64,000 nt of DNA. Source: Cristatella mucedo (taxonomy: Eukaryota; Bryozoa; Phylactolaemata; Cristatellidae). Positions 1-10,061 of this stretch are shown here, one piece after another (position 1 is the stretch's first letter; each line of letters begins with the position of its first letter). The translations under genes and the position numbers were made by a program. The notes beneath the pieces were generated by a model that had not been told where the DNA came from, ran no database searches, and saw only the letters and a list, made by a program, of their open reading frames with translations. The stretch is from NCBI GenBank assembly GCA_009760855.2, contig WPIO01000012.1:3876501-3940500 (forward strand), given 5' to 3'.

Positions 1-55
1 ATTGCACGACCCGGGTCGTGAAGAGCAAGCACCTCACCCCTAGACTATGACCCGA
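1..55 (-). repeat. SINE2 fragment, tRNA-like head
   Basis: The first 55 bases read on the minus strand match the tRNA-like head of SINE2, with its gagg/ggtg A-box area and the acgacccgggtcgtg B-box area. The element is cut by the window edge. The identification rests on similarity to the fuller copies at 20228-20400 and 48205-48362. Confidence 0.55.
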
Positions 56-506
56 AAGCATCGGCCAGAATCCAGTTGAACGCACGCTAGTTAAAGGTGC
101 AGCTTCTATATAGACTGACGTCTTTAGCGAGCGTCTTGTTGAAAAGCCATGTCTAGTTCAATGTGTTGTGCCCACTTTAGCTGTCGGCACCCGTTTTCCT
201 AATCTTCCCGGGAACAGTGCAGGCTACGGTTACCCACCCCGAGCTTGCAGTGCATAGAGGCATCATCGAATAAATTACAGAGAAAATTGACTAATGGTAG
301 TGAACACTTTCTCGGAGTGATTGCTTGTTAGAGCTCGTTTCATAAGCCGCGACGCAACGATAGAGTCCTCAAAGCTGCTTCATAGTGTGACCGGACACTT
401 CACTGTTGAGTATGAGGTGCCCTAATGTGGTCAAGACGCATACAAGAGGTAAGATCGAATGTCGTCTGGCCTTTTCTAGATGACAAGAATGGCATGCATC
501 CGAGAT

Positions 507-690
507 CATTGGTTCTTAACGTGTGGGCCGCGATCCCTTTAGGGGTCGAATGCCCCTTTCACAGAGGACGCCTAAGACCATCGGAAACACATTTCCGCAT
601 TTCATACACAAATAATTTATGGTTGGGGATCTTCACAACATGAGGAACTGTATTAAAGGGTCGTGATATTAGGAAAGTTGAGAACCACTG
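507..690. mobile_element. SPIN-like non-autonomous hAT element (184 bp)
   Basis: The segment begins cattggttcttaac and ends gttgagaaccactg, which are inverted copies of one terminal motif. Inside are paired blocks around 'ggggtcgaatgcccctttcac' at one end and 'acatgaggaactgtattaaag' at the other. These blocks and their order match what I remember of the SPIN family of hAT transposons, here with a shortened middle. It has no coding capacity and would need a transposase in trans. The expected 8-bp target duplication is not clean, so the insertion is probably old. An ORF through it (425-643) is fortuitous. Confidence 0.8.
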
Positions 691-919
691 TATTCGATAC
701 TTTCCAAGCGCTGTAAAGTAAATCTCAGCGAGAAGCAGCGAGTGCAATACCATATGCATCTTGTTGACGTAGAGGCCAATGGGGCAGATAGCTATAGAGT
801 CCGAAGTTTTCATTCTTTAGTTATACCGTCTCGATCCCAACAGGTGGTTTGGTGAAAGATGGGGCGAGTTTCAGAGAGGCCTTGGATGAGTCTCGAGGGA
901 CTTGGGATATCAAATTAGC

Positions 920-1520
920 AACTAGGCCACTGCAGCTGACTATGAATGTGGCTGCAGGGCTAGTTTTTGAGTCCCGGAGGTTTGATCACGTGTCTCCTTT
1001 GTTAAAAGAGCTAAGATGGCTGCCGGTTGATCAACGGATACAGAGCTTAGTTCTTACTCTGACCCACAACGCAAGCCACGACTTGGCTCCTCCGTATCTA
1101 GCCGGACTGCTGCACCATTTTCAGCCTCTTCGTGCCCTCAGGTCCTGTATGGATAATAAATTAGCTGTTCCATTCCTTCGCTTAAAGACCGTTGGCGACA
1201 GAAGCTTTAGCTCTGCAGGTCCTAGACTGTGGAACTAGCTTTCACAATTTTTACGCAACGACAACTACCCTCCTGCTGCCGACAATGGCTCATTTTTTTC
1301 AGCGGTCCTGAGATGCTACAACCATGCTACTCACTACCTCAACTGCTCTCCTGACTCTATGCTTCCCACTTTCTCTTTGTTGCGTGAGATGAAGTCTGTT
1401 GGCGACCGAATGCGTACCGAAAGCTGCTTAGGCTGCGAGTGTGCTATGCAAAACTGTCCTGCGTAACAGCCACATAGTCTGTATGGCTTTGTGGAGTTAC
1501 AGACGAAGATACATTATATT
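920..1520 (+). mobile_element. LINE B copy, 5'-truncated (RT C-terminal part and 3' end)
   Basis: The frame from about 920 to 1238 encodes the region after the reverse transcriptase palm, with the motifs RPLQLTMNVAA, LTHNASHDLAP and NKLAVPFLRLKTVGDRSFS, ending in a stop at GPRLWN. The remaining 280 bases match the 3' ends of the copies at 28140-29160 and 51712-53390 and finish with the gtggagttacag...gatacatta terminus. It is a dead, 5'-truncated insertion of a CR1/L2/Jockey-type non-LTR element. It lies upstream of the TNF exons and is probably intronic there. Confidence 0.85.
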
Positions 1521-1952
1521 ACCATATGGTTCAATGGTATTGCGGACTTTAGTAGACGTGAGACTGGAGATGGCACAAGTCCTCCAGAGAATGTTTTGAA
1601 TGGCCGAGGACTCTCGTCGCCCACGTGGTCTTGTTGATACTTCTCAAATAAAAGCATATTTTAGTAGTATGAAATACTTTATGAATGAAATCGTTATGTC
1701 CGAACTGAAAGTCTTACGTTGAGAGCTGGAGTACTAGCAACAGAATCCATTGACAGTATCCAGGCCTGGCGAACCAGATGTTATGGGATTATTCCCAATT
1801 TAAGGAAAAATTCTATTTTGCTCTCAATTCCATTTCGAGATGTTCTTCGGTCATTTAGTATTTTCATATCCTTGGTATGTTCTACGCCTTTTACTTGCGG
1901 GAGCAGTCGTTCCTTTGAGGGATTCAAAATATTAATTTCGCGGTCATTTCAG

Positions 1953-2086
1953 CACCAGTTTCTACGACAATATTGACTCGATGGATCACTGATCAAAAAT
2001 CCAGATCGTACGTGACCAGCGGTCTGACTTACCAAGATGGACGCCTAATTGTCAAGGATAGTGGCTACTATTACATCTACAGCCAG
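1953..2086 (+). CDS. TNF ligand exon (N-terminal half of TNF domain)
   Basis: The acceptor is atttcag, and the exon starts with two bases of a split codon, so the upstream exon must end in phase 1. It ends in YYYIYSQ at a cag/gtacat donor in phase 0. Confidence 0.82.
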
Positions 2087-2494
2087 GTACATTGTGCATG
2101 CTCGGCAGTCCCTTTTGTCAGCCTGAGTCTGGCGGCGTGGCTCTTTCAAGCCTATTCCGCCTGTTTTTTAAGCTGCTTGCGCCTGTTTCAAGCTGTATGC
2201 TGGCTTCAGGTATCATTCGTCAGGGCTTTGCGGGATCGGCAGCCCCAACAATCGGTTATGAAACACAAGATATTAAGACGAATTAACAACACAGTCGAAG
2301 AAGAAACACTGATGCAAGCAGAGAACACGCATCTCTGGGATCGGTACAACCGCTGTTCTTTGGATGCCAGCTACTTGGGAGCCACGTTCTTTCTAGAAGA
2401 AGGAGATCAGATGTTCGTTTCTGTTTCAGATGTCAACTTCATGTGGCAGTGTCCACAGCGAACATATTTCGGTATATATTTAGTATCTTACTGA
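1953..2494 (+). CDS. TNF superfamily ligand, 3' two exons (TNF homology domain)
   Basis: This encodes the trimerising extracellular domain of a TNF-family cytokine, a type II membrane ligand for TNF receptors. Exon 1953-2086 follows an atttcag acceptor and carries ILTRWIT, GLTYQDGRLIV and the signature DSGYYYIYSQ. Exon 2210-2494 follows a ggcttcag acceptor and carries LGATFFLEEGDQMFVSVSDV and the C-terminal TYFGIYLV strand before the stop. The 123-bp intron is a multiple of three without stops, so naive translation inserts a cysteine- and leucine-rich segment that does not belong to the domain. A cysteine in DRYNRCSLD sits where TRAIL has its zinc-binding cysteine. The N-terminal cytosolic, membrane and stalk exons were not found in 1-1950. 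Family assignment is firm; the subfamily (TRAIL-like) is inferred. Confidence 0.88.
2210..2494 (+). CDS. TNF ligand terminal exon
   Basis: This is a phase 0 exon after ggcttcag, with 94 codons and a stop. It contains the FFLEEGDQMFVSVSD and TYFGIYLV strands of the TNF fold. Confidence 0.87.
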   Translation, partial: VSFVRALRDRQPQQSVMKHKILRRINNTVEEETLMQAENTHLWDRYNRCSLDASYLGATFFLEEGDQMFVSVSDVNFMWQCPQRTYFGIYLVSY

Positions 2495-2520
2495 CACTCG
2501 GCAAACGGTACAGAATATAC

Positions 2521-2745
2521 CACTAATAATAATAATAATAATAAATTTGATATAGCGCCCTCAGAGAACTCAGTCTCTTTATACGCACTTTACATTTGCT
2601 GCAAAGGAAGCACGATCGAATGGCTAGATTAATCATGCTCAATTAACAACAAGAATAACATGGTTAGGGGTAACATGCAGAGCGTCAGCATGCAAGTATG
2701 GTTAGTGGCCGCATGCAAGAGTTCCTGAAAGCAGCGAATTTGCAG
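2521..2745 (-). mobile_element. LINE A 3' end fragment
   Basis: On the minus strand this is the LINE A 3' terminus: the gcaaatgtaaa block, the gagggcgc block and an (ATT)n tail, seen on the plus strand as (AAT)n. It lies 27 bp after the TNF stop codon. The AATAAA at 2540-2545 is within the tail and could serve as the poly(A) signal of the TNF transcript. Confidence 0.8.
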
Positions 2746-2904
2746 CACATTTTAGTCATGCGAGTAGGCCTGTTGGATGCGATTCACTCCTGACACCACC
2801 ATACCGTGGTGGATCGCTTTTAAGAACGACGGCAGCACCTGCTTTGCCTAAGCGGACGTGTACAGCAGCAGCATCTGGGACGGGTAAATAAATTAAATGA
2901 TTAC

Positions 2905-3060
2905 TATACATTTTTTTAGTGCCCTGAGAGAACTTAATCACTATTTCAGGCGCATCACATTTGCCAAGGGGCTTGAGCCCACAAACTCGGCCATCAAATT
3001 CCTTCACCTTAACCTGAGTTCGAGGCGCGCATCTTAACCACTGGGCCAAACTAGCACGGC
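2905..3060 (-). mobile_element. SINE1 copy
   Basis: Read on the minus strand it has a tRNA-like head (tggcccagtggttaag, then the cgag..tttgtgggctcaag B-box region) followed by a tail resembling the LINE A 3' end (gattaagttctct...gcactaaaa). It matches 49371-49515 along its length. Confidence 0.75.
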
Positions 3061-3530
3061 GTGGCGAAACGTCTCTGTCTGCTGACGGCGCCTGGAAATG
3101 CCCGAGAAAGCTTTGCTGCGCCGATTTTCCATCACGCAAAAGAAGTCGCCTCGCCACCTCTGGCAACGAAGTCGCCGTCAACAACGTCGAGGGTGCGAAG
3201 GTCCACCGTACCGTCAATCGCCCTGAACGAGACGGTCATGTCCTCGTTGCGCCTGCCTCGGTCGGCGTGAGCGTCCCTGAATGATTACGAATGGGAAACC
3301 CTTCAGTAACAGTGGCATGTCCTTGCGGACCGATCTCAGCGTGGCATTCAAGGCCCGGCGCTTTCTTTACCGAGCGGTTAAACGTTCGGCGAGTGCAGGC
3401 TGCGGGCCGACTGCTTCAACGCGACGGCTAAGTCCACCGCGTACCACCTCGACCCTGCTCAATCGGGAAGCAGCTACTCTGCCGCGTGCTCTCGACCCAC
3501 CTCCGAAAGTCGGGTAGCGTCAGCAATCGT
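3061..3530. other. GC-rich island, no recognised gene
   Basis: This abrupt 470-bp GC- and CpG-rich block lies between a SINE1 and a LINE B copy. Several frames are open on both strands, including a minus-strand frame with MTVSFRAIDGTVDLRTLDVV and another with SVRKDMPLLLKGFPFVIIQG. I recognise no domain. It may be a decayed exon, a transposon 5' region or foreign DNA. Confidence 0.35.
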
Positions 3531-3539
3531 GACCAGGCA

Positions 3540-4630
3540 TGATATTCAGCTGTACTTGTCATTTAAACCGTCTGAATCGGCTGCCGTGACTGACATACTG
3601 GATGTCGGCAAACTTTCTTAAGTTAAATGAATGAAGATAAAGCTGAACTTCTACTCATTGGAAACCATAAGCGTGAGGCTGAACTAGAAGGATTTTCTCT
3701 TCTAATAGGCGACGGTATTGTGCGACCATTACCTTGTGCTCGGAATTTAGGTGTCGTCTTCGATAACTGACTATATTTTAAAAGCTTCGTTAAGGAGGCT
3801 GCTTCCACAGCTATCCATCACGTCCGATCCCTATCTAAGATTAGGAGCTATCTTCGACGGGGAGGCGGTAAGCCAAAAAAATTAACTATCCCATTGGTTC
3901 TGCCTCGGCTGGATTATTGTAATTCCTTATTGGCTGCGGTACCAAAAAGGCCACAATGTCACTGCACCTGGCTATAAATGTGGCTGCAAGGCAAGTTTAC
4001 AAATCCCAGAAGTTTGAGCACGTGTCTCTTTTGCTGAAAGACCTTGGATGACTGCTGATTGATATACAATTCGTTTGTCTAGCATCATAAGAGAGCTTAA
4101 TCTCAATTCAGGCACTTCACATATGCCACGGAACTCGACCCCACGACCTCAGGCAGATCAATGGATACGCAGCAAAGTTCTTACCCTGACCCACAAGGCC
4201 CGCCACGGCTTTGCTGCTTCATGCCTGGCTGAACTGATTCACCACTTTCTGCTTCCTGGTGCCTCGGGTCTTGTATGGACAAAAAATTAGCTTTTCCATT
4301 CCTCCACTTAAAGACCGTTGATGACCGAAGCTTTTACTCTGTAGGTCCTAGACTGTGGAGCTTACTTCCATAATTCTAACGCAACGATAGCTACTCTCCT
4401 GCTGCCGACTATTGCATATCCTTTCCAGCCGTCCTGAGCTGTTACTTCCATGTTACTCACTACCCCAACGGCTCTACTGACTCTGCTATGCTTCTCACTT
4501 TCTCTTTGTTGCGTAAGATGAAGTCTGTTGGCTACAGAATGAATGCCGAAAGTCGCTTGAGCGGATAGTGGGCTACACAAAACTCTCCTGCTTAACACCC
4601 ACATAGTCTTTGTGGAGTTACAGACCGACA
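3540..4630 (+). mobile_element. LINE B copy, degenerate, interrupted by SINE1
   Basis: It aligns with the 28140-29160 copy from the cttgtcatttaaa block through 'ggaaaccataagcg', the LTHKARHGFAASCLAEL-like segment and the gtggagttacag terminus at about 4625. Frameshifts and stops are frequent. A SINE1 fragment interrupts it at 4068-4155. Confidence 0.82.
4068..4155 (-). mobile_element. SINE1 fragment nested in LINE B
   Basis: The LINE B text 'ggttgatcaatggatac' is split: ttgat lies before and gatcaatgg after a stretch matching the SINE1 tail and B-box half. The order shows that SINE1 inserted after this LINE copy. Confidence 0.65.
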
Positions 4631-4658
4631 TGCTTAAAATATATTTTCCTTAACCTTT

Positions 4659-4927
4659 CAGTTTTCTGCTCCGCACGATTATCTGCCGCGGCGCCAGGCT
4701 GCTTATCGACGAGAGTGCAGAGGCTAGGGACAGCGCACTGCGGCCAGACCTCGTTGTTGAAGACAGGGCCAGGGCCACCACCTTACTTGTCGCCACTCTC
4801 GTTGGACAATGACGAGAATACATCAACCCCCTCTCAAAGTAAGCAAACCACAAGACCACAAAGTGTGAGGGAGTCGCGATTGACCTTCGGGAGCAGTGAC
4901 GGAGAACAGCAGCAGTGCTGCCGTTAG
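4659..4927 (+). CDS. Candidate exon, unrecognised serine/proline-rich C-terminus
   Basis: A taacctttcag acceptor is followed by an open frame to a stop at 4925-4927, with the segments TGPGPPPYLSPLSLDNDENT and RESRLTFGSSDGEQQQCCR. The composition (Ser, Pro, Gln, acidic) is typical of a disordered tail. A second frame in the same stretch is also open as far as LVATLVGQ. An internal caaa/gtaagc could be a donor. I recognise no family, and it could be chance. Confidence 0.22.
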
Positions 4928-4929
4928 GG

Positions 4930-6900
4930 CGCGTTCGCGCTCCGGTAGCAAGGAAACGAGCGCTGCTGCCTCAGTGAGTTTGGTTCGCAGCCGAGCTTCC
5001 CGGAGCTGGACCGAAAGCTCTGCGTCAGCGACGCGGTAACGTGCAGCACAGCGGTGTAGGAGTAATTCTCATCAGTGAATCAAGCGGTGCCGTCTATCGG
5101 CCAGCCACCGGCTCACCCGCCGGTTAGGACTTCCAAGAACCGTAGCTCTAAAATGCAAAGTACACATTAAACGATCATAATTAAATTATAGTTTTGTTCT
5201 ATTTTAATTGGCCTTTGCAGCGGACCTAAGAAAGGCATCTCCGTGTTGCCATACAAAAGCCCAAAATGCCAGTATTCTTTCACACATCCTTCATGTCACT
5301 TACAGGAGTGCTTGCTTTCCAGATTGCCGCTGAAAAACCCTTATCCCGACACTGTTAAAAGCTTCAGTCCTGCCTAAAAACTCAGCGCCTTTTCGCTTCT
5401 TAGCAGGATTGTTTTCAACGGCGGTGGTGAAGGGTTGGCAGGTCTCCTTCTCAGCAAAGGTAAAGTGCGTTGAAAGATGTTTAGTTTTCATAGGGTGCGA
5501 TAATAAAGGTACTTTAATTTTATAATGATTAGCATTCCCAATAGAATCGTCTTGTTCCAGCACTGACGCAGTATAAATGTCGTTAGACAAGTGATTCGAA
5601 GAAAAAATGAGCTCGGGGCGGGGCGGCACTCGCGTTAGCCGTTGCGTGAGTCGCTGGCGTAGCTCACGCGCTGCCGCTGAAGCTGCGTCCACTACCAATC
5701 ACTGCTTCCACTACCGATCAATCATAGTAAATTTGTTTGTGCAATCATTGTGAATAAATTGCTGAGGATTTTATATTTCTAATATCAGAATGCCATATTC
5801 AGTCACAGGATGCCATAAAAAGCGAAAACATTAATGACCAAAATGAGAATCTGTCACTAAAGCGCGATGCAGTCTTTTAGATCCGTCTGCGATAAGACTG
5901 AATGCGCATTCAACGCATTTCCGGTTTGACTCCTTGGCGTCAATCAGTGCGAGTATGAGTGAATCCGCTGCTACCTCGCGGAAAAAATGGCGGCCTGCTC
6001 TGCCCTCCATTGAGTTTCAAAGAACTACCTACATACTGCTCTAGCGACATTAATTGATTCGGCAAACTGGAATCATGTGACCGTTTACGTAAAGTGTATG
6101 TCCAATAGTAGAATCCGCTTCTGCTCTGTGGCTGTTAATCCGAGCTTCTTGCGAGAAAATGGAGAACTCAAGAACCGCTCCGTCGTCAGTGAAACTGCTC
6201 TAAAAAAAAAGAAGTTGCGGCGCAGATTAACAGTTACGTCTTCTGCCGCTTTTGCCTGTCCTCCGTCTGCCAGCATTACTGCGGTGCTGCTAAAGCTCCC
6301 AAAGCCAAGTAAAATATGGGTAAATAAATCGCGCTCAGGCTGTGCGTTCCACTTGCGCTCAAAATGTGTTTTAGGCACCCCGTTTCGGCTTTCGAGTCCT
6401 CGAAATTTTTACTGTCTGTGGACAAGTTAGTTAGGCATGTCAAGCCTGGAGCAGCGCTCCGACTTTAAATGTTTCGCAAAAGATTAGCACCTCGTGCACA
6501 ACGGTTCAAACGCCTTCTTTTTCGACCAGCGACTGCTTATCAACATATGTACACGGATAATAAGTCTTCGCAATATAAAGTGGGACATTACCTATCTTGT
6601 CCCAATCAGACACTGTATGCCGGGTTTCATTACCATATCTAGATGTATTACAAACGCAAGCGTGGGTGTGTAAAGGTGTCATGCCTTAGTCGACGTTCGA
6701 TGCAATGATGGGGCATTTAAAACCACTCGCTGCCGTGAGCGACAGCAAAGATACACTTACAAGAGGGTCTTCCTTGTGTTCGTTTACATACACCTCCATC
6801 GTATCTTTTTCTGAAAAAAAAAGTAGTACCTCATATTACCAGTGAGTGCGCACAATACTTCAAATTCTTCTTGAGACCACTAGGAGAGTGTGTTTCACAC
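4930..6900. other. Unassigned stretch with two minus-strand open frames
   Basis: Minus-strand frames at 5300-5698 (132 codons; Lys/Glu/Thr-rich with AEKETCQPFTTAVENN and AKKRKGAEFLG) and 6085-6378 (97 codons; starts MPKTHFERKWNAQPERDLF) have plausible protein composition. I recognise neither and see no convincing splice chain. They could be exons of a decayed DNA transposon. The rest looks non-coding. Confidence 0.25.
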
Positions 6901-6908
6901 TGAATTTA

Positions 6909-7130
6909 AGGCTCAGACAACGATGCGTTTGCCAAAATACTCTTCCAGTAGTCAAGCGAAATAAAGCTTTCGGAAAAATTGAGCCAAGCACTAGTAACAG
7001 ATAGGTTTTTCCATGCTTTCACTAGCGCTTCACTAATGGAATACAGCAAAATCGCACCTTGACGGTAAGCGATCGCTCCTAATCCCCTTTGGCCGAGAGC
7101 TTGAATGGAAAATGCAGCTGCAACAGCCAG
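6909..7130 (-). CDS. Candidate terminal exon, unknown gene
   Basis: A tggctgttgcag acceptor opens a phase 1 compatible frame with LNFSESFISLDYWKSILANAS, ending in a stop after SLSEP. Its phase fits the donor of the candidate exon at 7450-7541 (one base plus two). The composition is protein-like but no domain is recognised. Both splicing and function are inferred. Confidence 0.35.
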
Positions 7131-7199
7131 GCACACTCGGCACGTCACCACGCACCCTTCTGGGATCTAGTCCGCGATCGCCGGCGTCAATTATTCTCA

Positions 7200-7445
7200 G
7201 TAGCAAGGAGGAATGACAATTCTTAGATAGGGGTTGTCGTCTCGATTTATGGATGCAAATCGTAAGGTCAATCGTTTTGGAGACAATTTTTCAAACGAAG
7301 CGTTAGTTTCCGTACAAAACTCCAGCGGTATTACTTGGTTTCGCGAATCAATTGGACGCTGGTAGAAGTCGCCGTCACTGCCAGCCGACAACCAGTCGTT
7401 AGGGCTTAGCCAGTACACCAGCAACGATCGATCATACGCTGATAC
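7200..7445 (-). CDS. Candidate coding segment, unknown extracellular-type protein
   Basis: The open frame ends at a stop just after NPYLRIVIPPC. It contains YWLSPNDWLSAGSDGDFYQR and LEFCTETNASFEKLSPKRL, giving two cysteines, one N-glycosylation sequon and an alternating beta-like pattern. It continues in sense from the 7450-7541 exon only if the 11 bases that look like a donor (gtaagtatcag) are skipped. This may be a frameshifted pseudogene or an alternative exon. Confidence 0.35.
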
Positions 7446-7449
7446 TTAC

Positions 7450-7541
7450 TATAGACCACTTTAACCGGGTCGTCCCCCATGATCCATTCCCATTTCACGT
7501 GGTTGAGGGATGGCGATTCGGTTGAGATTAGCCTTGGTGTG
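7450..7541 (-). CDS. Candidate exon, unknown gene
   Basis: A textbook acceptor (ctcttttttcttag) and donor (tata/gtaagt) flank 30 uninterrupted codons, including SLNHVKWEWIMGDDPVKVVY. Phase 2 in, phase 1 out. The Trp-x-Trp strand resembles an Ig- or fibronectin-type beta sheet, but this is only an impression. Confidence 0.4.
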
Positions 7542-7559
7542 CTAAGAAAAAAGAGTGAG

Positions 7560-7677
7560 AAGTCATAGCTGCTGCTGCCGCTGCCGCCGATACCGCTGCT
7601 GACGCCACTGCTGCCGCTGCTGCCGCTACTGCCGCTGCTGTCGCTGCTGTCGCTGCTGCGCTGCTGCTGCTGCTGCT
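7560..7677. repeat. Imperfect CTG/CCG trinucleotide tract
   Basis: About 118 bases are built of gctgct, gccgct and gctgtcgct units with scattered interruptions. It lies just upstream (minus-strand sense) of the candidate exon at 7541. Confidence 0.85.
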
Positions 7678-8067
7678 ATTGTACACTGTTATGCAGACCA
7701 ACCACTAAGGCAGCAGTATACTGACGTAAAAACTGAGTTAGGAATAAAAATAAAACTAGCTCATGCCACGAACCTGAATAGAGAAAGCAGCACTCGCAAG
7801 CGATTTTGGTTTTATATTAACCGAATGCAAGATGTCAAACCTTTGACACCGAAGAAGGAGCCGGAGCAAAAGCGAGAGAGAGAGAGCAAACATGACAACC
7901 AGCCACTACAAATGATATGCTTGCGATTAGGTATGCCAAATTTTCAGCATCTATCAGGGGTCAGGAGTGTATGCGCATACTTGGCGAGCATCCACCACCT
8001 TCGTGCAACTCCAGGACTTACTTAGCTCACCTAACTGAATTGCAACGTATTTTATTGTAATTGTTGG

Positions 8068-8990
8068 CAATTGTAATGTATCTCGCTCTGTAAATCCACA
8101 AAGCCACAGGGACTAGCTAAGTACGTGTCATACTAGCGAGATTTTTAAATCGCGTTCAAAGCGCAGCGATGCTTTCGCTCAGCGTACGGTAGCCAGCTGA
8201 CTTTATCTCACCCAAAAAAAATAGATGAGGATAGCTGAGTCGGGAAGATAGTCGAGAAAGGGAGTAGCGTGGATTTAGCAGCTCCGGACATCTGGAAAAG
8301 GTGTGCCACAGTCGGCAGCAGGAAGGAAGAGGTCGTTGAGGTGCGAGAATTATGGAATTGATTGCCGCACGCTAAGACCTGCAGGAAAAATCTTCTGTCG
8401 TTAGCGGACTTTATATTTTTTTTAAAAGGAACAGCTAGTTTATTATCCCCAGAGGGCCTCGGAGCTCGATGAGGCTGAAACTGGGGCAGCAGTTCAGCTT
8501 GGTATGATGGAGCTAAGCCAAGCCGTGGTGGGTCCTGTGAGAGCAAGAGTTCTCTCCTTTAATTCTCTCGTCGATCGACCGAGAACCATCGCAAGCTCAT
8601 CCAGCAAAAGTGACCCGCAGCTGAACCTCTGGGAGCTGTTGAATAGCCTTGTGGTCATGTTCATCACTAGCTGCAGAGGCTTAATGGTTGTTTTCACCAG
8701 CCCAGCCAAAACGAAGTTACAATAGTCCAGCCTAAACAGAGCCGAGGAGCTAGCAAGATTTTTAGCAAGCCACTGTAGAAGACACTGCTTAATCATAGGG
8801 ATCAAACATGATGGCTAACTTTGGCAGCAGTCTTCTTAATGAAGCTTTCTAACATGGTTAATCAGCCATCAAAGACAACACCTAAATTGCTCGCTTGAAT
8901 CTAGCAGCAAGACTAATCGGTCAACGACTTTCATTTTAGGCTTATTTGAAGTGTCTAACAAGAGATTGGTTCTGTGTGAGTTCATAAAAT
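8068..8990 (-). mobile_element. LINE B copy, degenerate
   Basis: The 3' terminus (tgtaatgtatctcgctctgtaa on the plus strand) is at about 8068. Reverse-strand text includes LFRLDYCNFVLAGL, KPLQLVMNMTTRLF and LALTGPTTAWL, the same order as the other LINE B copies. Stops and indels are common. Confidence 0.8.
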
Positions 8991-9253
8991 GTTTTTATTG
9001 CTATAACGGCAGCTTAGCAGCAATAGGGTCTGATTTATATTGGGTTAATCGCTACCTAGTGTCGCCCAGCTAGTTCGGCAGAGAAGTAAGATCAGCTTGA
9101 ACCTGTAGCTATTCCTGGTTGTAGTTTCGTTTATTCGTTGCCACCGTTATTCATCATCCAAACCATACACAATGGCCGATTGAGCTAAGTAACAAAAATA
9201 TGCATATCCTCGCATGTTATAATCATTCTAAATATTTGTTTGTTTCTTCCCGC

Positions 9254-9434
9254 ACTCTCTCTCTCTCTCTCTCTCTCTCTGTCTTTTTCTCTCACTCTCT
9301 CTCTCAATTTCTTTCCCTCTCTCTCTCTCTCTCTCCTTCTATCTCTCTTACTTTCTTTCCCTCTCTCCCTCTTTCTCTCTCTCTCTCTCTCTCTTGCTCT
9401 TTGTCTTTCTTTCTCTCTCTTTCTTTCTTTCTCG

Positions 9435-9506
<72 letters not shown>

Positions 9507-9555
9507 CTCTCCCTCTTTCTCTCTCCACCTCTTGCTCTCTCTCTTTCTCTCTATC

Positions 9556-9628
<73 letters not shown>
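9254..9628. repeat. (TC)n-rich microsatellite, about 375 bp
   Basis: Almost continuous ctctct with short ttt, tat and ccc interruptions. The Ser/Leu and Arg/Glu open frames across it are artefacts of the repeat. Confidence 0.98.
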
Positions 9629-9630
<2 letters not shown>

Positions 9631-10061
9631 CTAGATGTGCATGTGCAATCAAAGAAAAGTATTCCTTTATTAGAATTTGAATTGGAAATGTATTGCTCGT
9701 GCAAAAAAACATTTGTCCTAAGAATGCCATACTCGCTACCTTTTTCAACTTAATTTACAGCTTAGTCTGTAACGCTAAAAAAATTAGGTCATTAGAAATA
9801 AAAAAAAAAATCGTCAGAACAATGTAATAAGTGCCAGCTTTGCAAGTAGACCGGGCATTTTTGTCTGAACATAAGATATTGAAATGAAACTAAAGCTGTA
9901 CTCAGAAGAAAACCTATCCCGTGGCCATCAATGCTAACATTTCTGACTTAAATTTCTTTAATGATGTCATGAAACTTTCGAGCAAATCTCTTATAGGTTG
10001 GGGTAATTAATGCACATGAAACAAACAGTGCAGGATTATAAATTTAAAAAATTTTAGCTGA

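Noticed and set aside
425-643. 72-codon frame starting MWSRRIQEVR
   Set aside because: It runs through the SPIN-like hAT element, which is non-coding.
1973-2494. One uninterrupted 173-codon reading through the TNF region
   Set aside because: 2087-2209 has intron borders and its translation interrupts the TNF fold; splicing restores the domain.
9200-9753. Several 100+ codon open frames of Ser/Leu or Arg/Glu
   Set aside because: They are translations of the TC/GA microsatellite in every frame.
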